The notes under the pieces were generated by a model. It did no database searches, had not been told where the DNA came from, and saw only the letters and a program-made list of their open reading frames with translations. From the NCBI GenBank assembly GCA_049671305.1, contig JBATUR010000051.1:1-20128 (forward strand): a stretch of DNA of 20,128 nt, given 5' to 3'. The stretch is from CADCTM01 sp049671305. GTDB taxonomy: Bacteria > Cyanobacteriota > Cyanobacteriia > Cyanobacteriales > Coleofasciculaceae. Both the position numbers and the translations under genes were made by a program. Of this stretch, positions 7,067 through 15,393 are shown one piece after another (positions within the stretch are counted from its first letter, which is position 1; every line of letters starts with the position of its first letter).

Positions 7067-8686
7067 ATGGATGCAGACGTAGAATGTTGCTTGGAGCAAA
7101 ATAGGGATCATGGTGCATTAAGGCAGCAACTACCAGTGACGACAAATAAACCAAGACTTGAGCAAACGACAGCCCAGATGTGTCAGACTCCCTACCACAG
7201 CAGACTGAAACAAGGTGCCAAAGCAGCACCCTTGCCGGATAACGAGAAAGCAAGACTAAAAGCACTCCAGCGCTATCAAATTCTTGATACATCTCCAGAA
7301 GCTGGGTTTGATGACTTGACGACATTAGCCGCCCATATTTGCAGCACTCCCGTTGCTTTAGTTAGCTTAATTGATACTAGTCGGCAATGGTTTAAGTCAA
7401 AAGTTGGTGTGGATGCCAGCGAAACCCCCAGAGAGCAGGCTTTCTGTGCCCATGCCATTTTACAACCCGATCGCTTGCTAGTTGTACCAAATGCCCTGGA
7501 AGATGAGCGGTTTGCCACTAACCCCCTAGTAACATCAGACCCTAATATCCGCTTTTATGCCGGTTCTCCTTTATTAACACCCGAAGGTTTTCCTATCGGT
7601 ACATTATGCGTAATTGACCAAATTCCCCGCACCTTAACTCCTGAACAAATGTCAGCCTTACAAGCTTTAGGGCGACAAGTCATGTCTCAATTGGAGTTGA
7701 GAGTTAATTTAGCAAAAGTAGAGCGTACAGTTGTCAGACGTCGGCAAGTTGAGCAAGTATTGCGACACAAAAATCAGCAACTTCACCAAACATTATTACA
7801 GTTGCAGCATACCCAAGCTCAATTAATTCAAACCGAGAAAATGTCTAGCTTAGGACAACTAGTTGCTGGCGTTGCCCATGAAATTAATAATCCAGTTAAC
7901 TTTATTCACGGCAACCTACCTTATATCAGTGAGCATACTGAAGATTTACTCAACCTAATCTCACTTTATCAAAAGCATTACCCTAATCCAGCATCAGAAG
8001 TACAAAAAGAAGTAGAAATCATTGATCTAGATTTTATTGCCGAAGACTTGCCCAAGATTCTCTCTTCTTTAAAAATGGGTACAGAGCGTATCGAGCAAAT
8101 TGTTTTATCCTTGCGAAACTTTTCCCGCACTGATGAAGTAGAAAAAAAGCCGATCAATATCCATGAAGGCATTGATAGCACCTTGTTGATTTTACATTCT
8201 CGACTGAAAACCACAGCCAACCAATCTGGGATTGAAGTAATCAAAGAATACGGTAACATTCCGTTAGTTGATTGCTTTGCTGGACAAATAAACCAAGTTT
8301 TCATGAATATCTTGAGCAATGCTATTGATGCTTTTGAAACAGAAGAAACCACAACAACTTTTACTCCTTCGATTACGATTCGTACTAAGGTTGTTAGTCC
8401 AGAAAACGGCGAATTGGACAGTATAGTTAGAATTTGTATTATTGACAATGGTTCAGGTATTCCGGAAGCGATTAGGAGACGAATATTTGATCCATTTTTT
8501 ACAACAAAAGCAGTAGGATTAGGGACAGGATTAGGGCTATCTATTAGTCATAACATCATCGTAGAAAAGCATGGAGGTTCTATTAAGTGCTTATCCCAAC
8601 CCAATCAAGGCACAGAGTTTCAGATTGATTTACCCCTTAAAGAAAGAGAATTAAATCAATCAGCAGAAAATGCAAAATACCTTTGA
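7067..8686 (+). CDS. GAF-domain sensor histidine kinase, orphan
   Basis: A 539-residue soluble two-component kinase. Residues 1-58 have no recognisable fold. A GAF domain spans about 62-215. A coiled coil at about 216-258 leads to the H-box MSSLGQLVAGVAHEINNP, with the phosphoacceptor His271. The HATPase domain shows the N-box around Asn414/Asn418, the G1 box DNGSGI at 460-465, the F-box FDPFFTT at 474-480, and the G2 box GLGTGLGLSIS at 484-494. All catalytic motifs are intact. There is no transmembrane segment, so it senses a cytoplasmic signal or partner. No response regulator lies in the window, so its partner is elsewhere. It is divergent from rpsB. The start at 7067 has GGAG about 12 bases upstream; a start nearer residue 40-59 cannot be excluded because the first residues are not conserved-looking. 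Confidence 0.93.
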   Translation: MDADVECCLEQNRDHGALRQQLPVTTNKPRLEQTTAQMCQTPYHSRLKQGAKAAPLPDNEKARLKALQRYQILDTSPEAGFDDLTTLAAHICSTPVALVSLIDTSRQWFKSKVGVDASETPREQAFCAHAILQPDRLLVVPNALEDERFATNPLVTSDPNIRFYAGSPLLTPEGFPIGTLCVIDQIPRTLTPEQMSALQALGRQVMSQLELRVNLAKVERTVVRRRQVEQVLRHKNQQLHQTLLQLQHTQAQLIQTEKMSSLGQLVAGVAHEINNPVNFIHGNLPYISEHTEDLLNLISLYQKHYPNPASEVQKEVEIIDLDFIAEDLPKILSSLKMGTERIEQIVLSLRNFSRTDEVEKKPINIHEGIDSTLLILHSRLKTTANQSGIEVIKEYGNIPLVDCFAGQINQVFMNILSNAIDAFETEETTTTFTPSITIRTKVVSPENGELDSIVRICIIDNGSGIPEAIRRRIFDPFFTTKAVGLGTGLGLSISHNIIVEKHGGSIKCLSQPNQGTEFQIDLPLKERELNQSAENAKYL

Positions 8687-8786
8687 CTTAAATAGTCGTA
8701 CTAAGAAGCAGCATTTCATTTTCTATAATGAGCAAAAATGAGACAGCAATTTTTAAAAAGAAGTTGGAAGCAGCAAAAAACTCACT

Positions 8787-9722
8787 CTAACGCTGCATTT
8801 TTTCGTAGGCAGAATAAACACCTTGCACATTGTACCAATTAAGGAAAATTCGAGCAAGTTCTAAAGCAAGTCGTGGTTTTCCTTGATTAATTAGATATTG
8901 CAAAAAAGGTGCCATCGTACGCTCATTAAGTAGTCCACCCAGGGAAAGAGTACCCCAGAGAATACGATGCAATAAAGTCATTTGAATCATTAAACGCACA
9001 TCCCAAGTTGGATGCTTTTGATAAAATAAAACGCCCATTTTGCCCCGTTGAATTTCTTGGTCAATCATACGGGGAATTTGCTCTAACGCAAAATCTGGAT
9101 GCCAGTGATAACCCACCGCTTGCGGACATTTAATTAGTTTTAAACCGAGTTGTTTGAGGCGGACACCAAGTTCTAAATCTTCCCAGCCGTAGAGTTGAAA
9201 TCTGGTGTCAAACAGTCCAGCTTTTTCTAACCAAATCTTAGCAATTGCTACATTTCCCGTGGCAAAATAAGCGGCAGAAAAATCAGTAATTTTGTAAGGT
9301 TCTGAAGTGGGATTATCGAAGTTACCCGTATTAATTACCGCACCATAAGTGAACAAACAATTGTTGCCAATCTCTTTCTCTCCCTGCACCAAAGCATCAG
9401 CATGGGCTTGCAAGAAATCTTCCGTAACAACTAAATCGCTGTCAATAAAAATAATAGTGTCACCTATAGCTTTTTCTACACCTAAATTGCGGGCGGCAGC
9501 AGGTCCCAGATGGTTTTGAGAATGCGCGAGCACATGAGGAAATTCTTGCTTATGCAACTCCAGCCATTCCAAGGTACCATCGGTTGAGCCATCATCAACC
9601 AGCACAACTTCATAGCCTGCAACGGCGCTATCACTACTAAGTTGCTGATATTCTAATGCTCTGAGGCATTTTTCGAGAATCGGTAGGCGATTGTAAGTGG
9701 GAATGACAATGCTGAAAAACAC
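8787..9722 (-). CDS. family 2 (GT-A) glycosyltransferase
   Basis: A 311-residue inverting GT2-type enzyme that would transfer a sugar from a nucleotide-sugar donor, probably to envelope polysaccharide or a glycolipid. It opens with FSIVIPTYNR at 3-12. The nucleotide-binding DDGSTD is at 43-48, the metal-binding DxD equivalent (Asp-Ser-Asp) at 94-96, and the catalytic-base motif GWEDLELGVRL at 179-189. YHWHPD at 205-210 fits the acceptor-side loop of this subgroup. There is no transmembrane helix, although the hydrophobic region at 245-275 could associate with the membrane. It stands alone, converging on the histidine kinase and divergent from menB, so no gene cluster points to the acceptor. 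Donor and acceptor cannot be read from sequence. Confidence 0.92.
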   Translation of the reverse strand: MFFSIVIPTYNRLPILEKCLRALEYQQLSSDSAVAGYEVVLVDDGSTDGTLEWLELHKQEFPHVLAHSQNHLGPAAARNLGVEKAIGDTIIFIDSDLVVTEDFLQAHADALVQGEKEIGNNCLFTYGAVINTGNFDNPTSEPYKITDFSAAYFATGNVAIAKIWLEKAGLFDTRFQLYGWEDLELGVRLKQLGLKLIKCPQAVGYHWHPDFALEQIPRMIDQEIQRGKMGVLFYQKHPTWDVRLMIQMTLLHRILWGTLSLGGLLNERTMAPFLQYLINQGKPRLALELARIFLNWYNVQGVYSAYEKMQR

Positions 9723-9815
9723 TTCTTTATTACCGCAGTTAATTTCTTTAGCGTATCAATTGTTTGGGCAAGAAAGCCGGAATTAGTGGACTGAGGCAGC
9801 AGTGTCACAACTAGA

Positions 9816-9836
9816 AGTTTGCGGCGTCTGCAAACT
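9816..9836. promoter_or_regulatory. inverted repeat in the glycosyltransferase-menB divergent region
   Basis: AGTTTGC (9816-9822) and GCAAACT (9830-9836) form a perfect 7-bp inverted repeat around a 7-base spacer. It sits in the 246-bp gap between the divergent glycosyltransferase and menB genes. No T-run follows on either strand, so it is not a clear terminator. It could be an operator or a leader hairpin for menB. The assignment is weak. Confidence 0.3.
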
Positions 9837-9968
9837 GATTATCTGGATTTGTGGCAGGTTCATGCCGAGCAAAAACCATAAAATTACAGAAACTAAGTGC
9901 CGCGTTATGTAAAATTAGCATCTTGATCAGGGAAAATCTGGAGAACATGACGTTTCTCGTGCAAGTTT

Positions 9969-10802
9969 ATGCAAATTGACTGGCAAACCGCCAAAACCTA
10001 CGAAGACATTCTTTACCACAAAATTGACGGTATTGCCAAAATCACCATTAATCGCCCTCACATACGCAATGCCTTCCGCCCGAAAACCGTCTTTGAGCTT
10101 TATGATGCCTTTTGTGATGCCCGTGAGGATAACAGCATTGGCGTTGTCTTATTTACCGGGGCGGGACCTCATACCGATGGCAAATATGCCTTTTGTTCGG
10201 GCGGAGATCAAGGAGTACGGGGCAAGGCGGGTTATGTGGGAGATGATGGTGTTCCCCGTTTAAATGTACTGGATTTACAGCGTTTGATTCGCTCCATGCC
10301 CAAGGTGGTAATTGCTTTGGTGGCAGGATATGCGATCGGTGGTGGTCATGTTCTGCACTTAATTTGTGACTTGACAATTGCGGCAGATAATGCTGTTTTT
10401 GGGCAAACGGGACCGAAAGTTGGTAGTTTTGATGGCGGTTTTGGCGCTAGTTATCTTGCCCGAATTGTGGGGCAGAAGAAGGCGAGAGAAATTTGGTATC
10501 TCTGTCGTCAATACACGGCACAAGATGCTTTGGATATGGGAATGGTGAATTGTGTTGTGCCTGTGGAAGAGTTGGAGGCGGAGGGTGTGCAGTGGGCAAA
10601 TGAGATTTTAGAAAAAAGTCCGATCGCTATTCGTTGTTTGAAGGCGGCGTTTAATGCTGACTGTGACGGGCAGGCGGGTTTGCAGGAATTGGCGGGGAAT
10701 GCGACTTTGCTGTATTACATGACAGAGGAAGGCGCGGAAGGAAAGCAGGCATTTTTGGAAAAGCGATCGCCTGATTTTCGTCAATATCCTTGGTTGCCTT
10801 AA
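9969..10802 (+). CDS. menB: 1,4-dihydroxy-2-naphthoyl-CoA synthase
   Basis: MenB closes the second ring of the naphthoquinone by a Dieckmann-type condensation of o-succinylbenzoyl-CoA, a step toward phylloquinone, the photosystem I cofactor in cyanobacteria. The 277-residue crotonase-fold protein shows FCSGGDQ at 75-81, the oxyanion-hole region AGYAIGGGH at 119-127, and GQTGPKVGSFDGG at 145-157. Gly148 there matches the bicarbonate-dependent (type I) class. The C-terminus RSPDFRQYPWLP is typical. Length is normal. In many cyanobacteria menB lies next to menD; here no other men gene is in the window. The ATG at 9969 fits the family start. A second ATG at 9947 is out of frame. Confidence 0.97.
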   Translation: MQIDWQTAKTYEDILYHKIDGIAKITINRPHIRNAFRPKTVFELYDAFCDAREDNSIGVVLFTGAGPHTDGKYAFCSGGDQGVRGKAGYVGDDGVPRLNVLDLQRLIRSMPKVVIALVAGYAIGGGHVLHLICDLTIAADNAVFGQTGPKVGSFDGGFGASYLARIVGQKKAREIWYLCRQYTAQDALDMGMVNCVVPVEELEAEGVQWANEILEKSPIAIRCLKAAFNADCDGQAGLQELAGNATLLYYMTEEGAEGKQAFLEKRSPDFRQYPWLP

Positions 10803-10842
10803 AAATCTGCTATTTTCAAGCATTGCTGAATTGCCAGGTTAA

Positions 10843-10874
10843 CCCCCAAATTGCCGAGAATTGCGACTTGGGGG
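10843..10874 (+). terminator. weak hairpin after menB
   Basis: CCCCCAA (10843-10849) pairs with TTGGGGG (10868-10874) around an 18-base loop, about 40 bp beyond the menB stop. The stem is GC-rich but no U-run follows on either strand. It may stop menB transcription or protect its 3' end. It lies between convergent genes. Confidence 0.4.
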
Positions 10875-10902
10875 ACAATTCTACACCTTAAATAAACAAG
10901 AA

Positions 10903-11931
10903 TTAATAAAGTTCTGCCTCACAGGTTTCTTTACCATTGCAGCTTTTAACTATTAGTCCATCAGACGAAACTTGATGTACCTTATTACCTCTTAAAAGTA
11001 GCCCACTGCCATCATTCAAAGTAATTGGATTAGCAAACTGTCCCTTGTATAAAACTGAACTATTCATTGTGCCATGAAGCTGTACAACAGTACTGCCATC
11101 AGCCTCGATCGTAATTGATTGTCCCGTGCCACTTCCACCCAGAAAATTAAACCGCCGCGTCCCCACAAAAGGCAATTTTGCTTGTGTCGCCCATCCCTTA
11201 GCAGAACACGCAGCTACCCCATTTTGAGGTGCAAGTGTAGACAAACACCAATAAGTTTTGCCATCAAAAACAACGCCGTTTTTGATGTATTTCAACTGAG
11301 AAATCGGCTGCCACTGTTGTGCACCACCCTCGCTATCATACCGATACTGTTTTCCTTTAACTTCTAAAGCCTGATCTGTTGCTCCTAGCCAATAACGACC
11401 TTCTGTAATTTGATTAAATGAGGCGCTCTTTTTTTCAATCCACCATTTGCTCACAAAAGGATCGGGGTTAGGATTTCCTCCAGGTGTGGTGACTACAAAA
11501 AGCTGATCTCCATTGTCATTGATCAAGTTAAATCTACAAAACCCCTGTCCTGTGCCAGAGCAATCTTCAATTTCTACATATCCCAAATCATAGAGTTTTC
11601 TGATAGTAAGAGAGTTTAAATTAGGTGGATCATTTTGTAAGTTTGGTCGCCAACCTTGCCGAAGCAAAAGCTGTCGCGCCTGCTTATATCGCATTCCTGG
11701 TTTTAGAGGTAAAGCTTCTGTATTTTTTGCAGATTTTCTCGCATCGCTTCCGGAAATGGCATCTGTGATTTGAGTCGTACTAACATTATTTTGGGTTGCA
11801 GGAGGACTAAGCTGGTTTTGAATTACAGATGAGACTGTTGCCAATTTGTGCGACGTGACAGCATTTGAAGCCAAGGCAGGAGATGCCTGTAACGCCAAAA
11901 GCACCAATGGCATCATTTTTTTGTAATTCAT
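10903..11931 (-). CDS. secreted protein of unknown function with three cysteine pairs
   Basis: A 342-residue exported protein. The signal peptide is clear: MNYKK, a hydrophobic core to about residue 18, and an A-L-A cleavage site at 19-21. A Ser/Thr/Gln-rich linker runs to about 75. Three apparent modules follow. Module 1 (76-150) has LKPGMRYKQARQLLLRQGW and CSGTGQGFCRF with Cys124/Cys132, a pattern I have seen in other bacterial periplasmic proteins without a known role. Module 2 (178-250) starts RYWLGATDQALEV, with Cys229/Cys242 around VFDGKTYWC. Module 3 (255-342) is beta-rich, ending with Cys331/Cys337. One cysteine pair per module suggests three disulfides in the periplasm. I cannot assign a function. 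It converges with menB. Confidence 0.85.
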   Translation of the reverse strand: MNYKKMMPLVLLALQASPALASNAVTSHKLATVSSVIQNQLSPPATQNNVSTTQITDAISGSDARKSAKNTEALPLKPGMRYKQARQLLLRQGWRPNLQNDPPNLNSLTIRKLYDLGYVEIEDCSGTGQGFCRFNLINDNGDQLFVVTTPGGNPNPDPFVSKWWIEKKSASFNQITEGRYWLGATDQALEVKGKQYRYDSEGGAQQWQPISQLKYIKNGVVFDGKTYWCLSTLAPQNGVAACSAKGWATQAKLPFVGTRRFNFLGGSGTGQSITIEADGSTVVQLHGTMNSSVLYKGQFANPITLNDGSGLLLRGNKVHQVSSDGLIVKSCNGKETCEAELY

Positions 11932-12279
11932 GGATAACTTGTCCTTAACGAGTATTTATGCTTTTTTAGAACCAATTTGACGTAAATTCCGGCAATTTTG
12001 TTCCATACCTGCGAAAATTAGTTTCATGCTGCCATTTAAAAGCAAAAATCGCACCTTTAACTAAGCAAAGATGCGATAAAAACCATTCAAAAGAATTTGG
12101 CTTTTGTACAAAGATGGAATTTAAGGTTGTTTCAAAATTAAACTGGTCTTGATTTAAATTTTGGCAATTGGTCAAATTTTCTCAGGTTGGAGTCATAAGT
12201 TTCGTCCAATCTTTTAAGATTAGTAAGACGGTCATTAACAACTGCAAAACTGGCTAAACAAATTGATTTTGTATTATGC
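11932..12279. other. 348-bp intergenic region with no supported gene
   Basis: The stretch lies between two minus-strand genes. An open minus-strand frame at 11966-12175 (69 codons) has no recognisable pattern and an unconvincing start, so I do not call it a gene. The region holds the hairpin at 12048-12077 and a short AT palindrome (AATCTTTTAAGATT near 12208). It must also contain the promoter of the secreted-protein gene. Confidence 0.6.
12044..12077 (-). terminator. possible terminator of the small cysteine-rich gene
   Basis: ATCGCA (12048-12053) pairs with TGCGAT (12072-12077), and after one mismatch CTTT pairs with AAAG around an 8-base loop. On the minus transcript the hairpin runs into TTTTTGCTTTT, as in an intrinsic terminator. 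It lies about 200 bp beyond the stop of the gene at 12280-12585, which is far but possible. The stem is only moderately strong. Confidence 0.45.
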
Positions 12280-12585
12280 TTACGCGATCATTATCTCATT
12301 TGTCAAGGGCTCAGAGGAAAGAGAAACTTTGACTTCTGCTTTGGCTTGGGCTCCACTCATGGGACAATTTACAGAGAGTGTTTCTTCAAGTAGTCGCTTT
12401 TGCTCATGCATAAGTCCATCGATATTTTCCCAAGAAGGTGCAAAAGGAGCTAAGGCTAAAGAACAAGCTCTCCACCCACCTCTAACAGGTACGCCTAATT
12501 GCTTGCACATACCCCCACGTCGTCCTTCGACGTTGTAATAGCGACAGTAGCGGCAGGCAGAAGCTGAAAAATTCGATGTGTTCAT
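12280..12585 (-). CDS. small four-cysteine protein, likely metal-binding, unknown function
   Basis: A 101-residue protein. Its N-terminal half is rich in Cys, Arg and Gly: ACRYCRYYNVEGRRGGMC, then PVRGGWRACSL, then PFAPSWENI. Cys11, Cys14, Cys27 and Cys41 form a CX2C-X12-C-X13-C arrangement suited to zinc or an iron-sulfur cluster. The C-terminal half is unremarkable, with one more Cys at about residue 74. The motif pattern is one I associate with small conserved cyanobacterial proteins, but I know of no assigned role. There is no signal peptide. No good Shine-Dalgarno sequence lies before the ATG. The gene stands alone with about 350-460 bp of non-coding DNA on both sides. A plus-strand frame over the same bases is an overlap artefact. 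Confidence 0.78.
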   Translation of the reverse strand: MNTSNFSASACRYCRYYNVEGRRGGMCKQLGVPVRGGWRACSLALAPFAPSWENIDGLMHEQKRLLEETLSVNCPMSGAQAKAEVKVSLSSEPLTNEIMIA

Positions 12586-13044
12586 GGAGTTTTTTTAGGA
12601 ATATTAGGAGTAAAAGTTATTTCCTCTTCACCTCTTTATTTTCCACTTAGCAATTTAACCTCCAAAAGCTAGCAAGCCTTGAATATATCTAGGTTGTAGT
12701 GATCCCCAAGTAAAATGAGAGCTTTATATTTTCTTTATTATTTCGTTATACATAGAAACATTCGCTATTAAGAAAAGATACGGATTTAGAAAATACTTTG
12801 ATAAAACCTACTGATTCTTCTTGAAAACCAACAGGGATCAAGCCAAAATAGAAAGGCTATTTACAAAGCTCTACAAGTTTTCAGATCAAGATTAAGCTTT
12901 CAATCATTGGGTTAATTGACAGAACTAGTAGGAATTAGAAAGTCTTACCTACTCTATCTTTGGCAGCTCCAAGTTCAGAAAATCGAGCAAGGTTAGAGAG
13001 TAAATTTTTAGCTAGGAAGTCAGAGAGAGCGACAAATATAGCAA
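12586..13044. other. 459-bp intergenic region, no gene seen
   Basis: AT-rich DNA between the small cysteine-rich gene and the DUF721 gene, both on minus. I find no convincing reading frame, no tRNA-like fold, no tandem repeat and no strong hairpin. It should contain the promoter of the cysteine-rich gene and the 3' end of the DUF721 transcript. A small RNA cannot be excluded by eye. Confidence 0.6.
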
Positions 13045-13593
13045 CTAACGTTGCCACTTTTTGACAGCACAAAGACCACAAACACTCCAACGCTTGAGTT
13101 CACCGGGAGGAGTAGGACATTGACACTCTGGGCAAAGAGGCAAAGATTGCGATCGCGCTTGTATCTGTTTCGCCCAATTTTGAAAGGCAGAACTAGCATC
13201 TTGTGGCAAATCATGACTACTTGGTACAGAAGTCTCAACGACACGACTAGGATGCTCCTGCCATAACTTAGCCGAATTTGGTCCCCAGGTTATTGCCGAA
13301 ATCTCCTGCCACTGGGTAGTCGAAAAATGAATATCTGTTAATGAAGTAGACAAGTGAACATTGAGCTTTTTTAAAATAGGGCGACGCCGGAATTTTAACT
13401 CCTGAACCCAAACAGAGCTAGAAACAGCCACATAAAGCACATCCCTAGATATAGAAAAAGGTCGCGTTTGATCAGCAACCGCCTTACCCACAACATCCGA
13501 CCAAACCTCAAGCAAACGTTGGAACTCCTGCGGTCCTTGCCACTGGGGCTGATTTTCGACTGCAGCTAATATATGATTAAGAGATTTCAGCAT
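13045..13593 (-). CDS. DUF721 / DciA-like protein with C-terminal zinc ribbon
   Basis: A 182-residue protein. Residues about 1-95 match the DUF721 (DciA) pattern: LKSLNHILA, the VWSDVVGKAVADQTRPF segment at 30-46, and LYVAVSSSVWVQELKF at 53-68. DciA is the ancestral loader or activator of the replicative helicase DnaB in bacteria lacking DnaC/DnaI. A Ser/Gln-rich linker follows. The C-terminus carries a zinc ribbon, LCPECQCP with Cys154/Cys157, then VCGLC with Cys172/Cys175. The zinc ribbon is an addition to the classic DciA layout. A role at DnaB is inferred from family knowledge. It is divergent from the SPOR-domain gene across 217 bp. Confidence 0.87.
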   Translation of the reverse strand: MLKSLNHILAAVENQPQWQGPQEFQRLLEVWSDVVGKAVADQTRPFSISRDVLYVAVSSSVWVQELKFRRRPILKKLNVHLSTSLTDIHFSTTQWQEISAITWGPNSAKLWQEHPSRVVETSVPSSHDLPQDASSAFQNWAKQIQARSQSLPLCPECQCPTPPGELKRWSVCGLCAVKKWQR

Positions 13594-13810
13594 TAGTATT
13601 CCTCCCGACCAAACTTACATACATACTGAAAACTTGCCTGATTAATATTGATAGCAACACACATATCCTTTAAGATCCTAATCCAACAACATGAAAATCA
13701 GAGATTTAAGCGATCGCTAAATTACCATTATCGAAAAATCCTAAAAAACCAATCAAGCTAAATCTGACAACTCTTCTAAAACAACCCGAAAACCTATCGC
13801 ATCACTCCTT

Positions 13811-15259
13811 ATGAGTCAAAATCTCTCATTTGAGTCCAACAGCTCACCCAAAGCGCTCAACCCAGTATTACAAGCCGCACTTAGCAGTTTGGACGTACAA
13901 CTAGAAGAAGAACTAGCCCGTTACCGACGCCAAAAATCAGGACGCCCCGTCATGTCGTCTAAAGGATTAGGTCGCCACCAATCCCGTAAAGCCCTTGACC
14001 TAATTGACGTTGAGCGAGTGGAAACACAACCGCAACGACCAGCATTAGGCATGAGTACATCACCCCTCGCCTCCTTTCCACTGTTCATGGTGCAACCACA
14101 AGATGGCGCACCAACAAACGCCACACAGCAACCAACCTCATTAGATCAAGTCCAGGTTGCTCCAGACTCCCCTAATATGGTTGTCGCTGCCCCAAATCCT
14201 ACGGATGACCAATCAGCCACACCTGCTCAAACACAACCCACAGCGCCGCCTGAGCGACCAACAGCAGCCGATTTAGCAACACTTTCAACGCAATCACCAC
14301 CAGAAGATTACCTAGAATCATCAGAGCAACTATTACGCAGTCTCGCCCAAGAAGAAACAACACAAACAACTCCACCGCCCAAACAGTCTTTTGGGTCAAA
14401 ATTATTAACACCATTGGGAGTTGGTTCAATTTTACTCTTGCTGCTTGGTGGCGCCACTGCCGCTGTAGTCTTAAGTAATCCCTCGCTGCTTGACCGCTTT
14501 TTTGGTCCCAAAACGCCAACTCAACCCCAAAGCTCAACAGACTCAACTTCCACTGTCGGAAATGCCGCCAATGCACCAGTTGTTGATGGACCTGATTTAG
14601 CTGCTGATGAATTTGTCGATTTGAATTTGAATACCCTCAGCCAGTTACAAGCTACTCCCAAAGCTTCGCCCTCAGTGCCGTCTGTACAGGTTCCCGCCCT
14701 ACCTACTTTGCCGAATAACGCAGTTCCTCCTGTCGCCCCTCGTGTTGTGCCTAACACGGCTTTGCCCCGACGTGCGGCTGATTTATCCTCGGTTTTGTTA
14801 AATCAACCTCCAGCCGGCAATGCCCCCTATATGTCAGTACCACAGGCAGGCAATGCCCCTTATACGCCAATACCACAGGTTGCTCCCTTGCCAAGAGTAG
14901 CAAGCCCTGTCCCTCAGTCCAATACGACAAAATCTAATCAACCTAGCGCCGCTTCTACTAAGTCCAATACGGCAAAAACCTCAGCTAAAACGCCGGTGAC
15001 ACAGCAGCAACCCCCATCTGCCTCGCCAGAAACCGTTGCGGCTAGTCCTGTCGGCACACCTGGAGGTTTCTATTATGTGTTTCTGCAGGGTGAGCAAACT
15101 TTGAAGCAAGCCAGAACTATTGTTGCTGATGCTTATGTAGAAAAATTCCCCACAGGAGAGCATATTCAGATGGGAGCCTTTCCCACTGAGTCTGAGGCGA
15201 AAGCAATGGTTGAGGAACTTCAGCGACAGGGGCTTGCTGCTTCGATTTATCATCCTTAA
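13811..15259 (+). CDS. membrane-anchored SPOR-domain protein
   Basis: A 482-residue protein. The cytoplasmic part has a helix at about 17-42 containing NPVLQAALSSLDVQLEEELA, followed by a basic stretch and a Pro/Gln/Thr-rich disordered region to about 195. A single transmembrane segment lies at about 201-222 (PLGVGSILLLLLGGATAAVV). A long Pro/Ala/Ser-rich extracytoplasmic linker carries two adjacent 11-residue repeats (AGNAPY..). A SPOR domain at about 418-482 includes YYVFLQGEQ and IQMGAFPTESEAKAMVEEL. SPOR domains bind glycan strands stripped of stem peptides at division septa, so a wall or division role is likely but inferred. No Shine-Dalgarno sequence precedes the ATG, but the N-terminal helix looks conserved, supporting this start. 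Confidence 0.9.
   Translation: MSQNLSFESNSSPKALNPVLQAALSSLDVQLEEELARYRRQKSGRPVMSSKGLGRHQSRKALDLIDVERVETQPQRPALGMSTSPLASFPLFMVQPQDGAPTNATQQPTSLDQVQVAPDSPNMVVAAPNPTDDQSATPAQTQPTAPPERPTAADLATLSTQSPPEDYLESSEQLLRSLAQEETTQTTPPPKQSFGSKLLTPLGVGSILLLLLGGATAAVVLSNPSLLDRFFGPKTPTQPQSSTDSTSTVGNAANAPVVDGPDLAADEFVDLNLNTLSQLQATPKASPSVPSVQVPALPTLPNNAVPPVAPRVVPNTALPRRAADLSSVLLNQPPAGNAPYMSVPQAGNAPYTPIPQVAPLPRVASPVPQSNTTKSNQPSAASTKSNTAKTSAKTPVTQQQPPSASPETVAASPVGTPGGFYYVFLQGEQTLKQARTIVADAYVEKFPTGEHIQMGAFPTESEAKAMVEELQRQGLAASIYHP
14813..14878 (+). repeat. two tandem 33-bp repeats within the SPOR-domain gene
   Basis: Units 14813-14845 and 14846-14878 encode AGNAPYMSVPQ and AGNAPYTPIPQ. They differ at few positions, mostly synonymous or conservative. 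They lie in the periplasmic linker and look like a recent in-frame duplication that lengthens it. Confidence 0.85.
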
Positions 15260-15393
15260 CAGCAGAAAAATTTGATTTGTGCTAGAAATCTGATTGAGGG
15301 ATGCGGCTAACTGCTAAAAATATTTGTACCTTGACTTTGAGATAAAATAATGTTAGGGATTCCTCTGACCTGCAAGATGAAGGGAGCGCTGTT

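Noticed and set aside
7445..7460. Cys-Ala-His in the GAF domain of the histidine kinase, as a possible bilin attachment site
   Set aside because: The surrounding residues do not match phytochrome or cyanobacteriochrome GAF motifs; this is the ordinary form of a widespread non-bilin GAF group.
8716..8741. TCATTTT/AAAATGA inverted repeat between the convergent kinase and glycosyltransferase genes as a terminator
   Set aside because: The stem is almost all A-T with a 12-base loop and would be weak; chance pairing in AT-rich DNA is likely.
11966..12175. Open minus-strand frame of 69 codons in the gap after the small cysteine-rich gene
   Set aside because: No family pattern, no ribosome binding site, and composition like translated AT-rich non-coding DNA.
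12263..12538. 91-codon plus-strand frame over the small cysteine-rich gene
   Set aside because: The minus-strand frame has the patterned cysteines; the plus frame is low-complexity and has no pattern.
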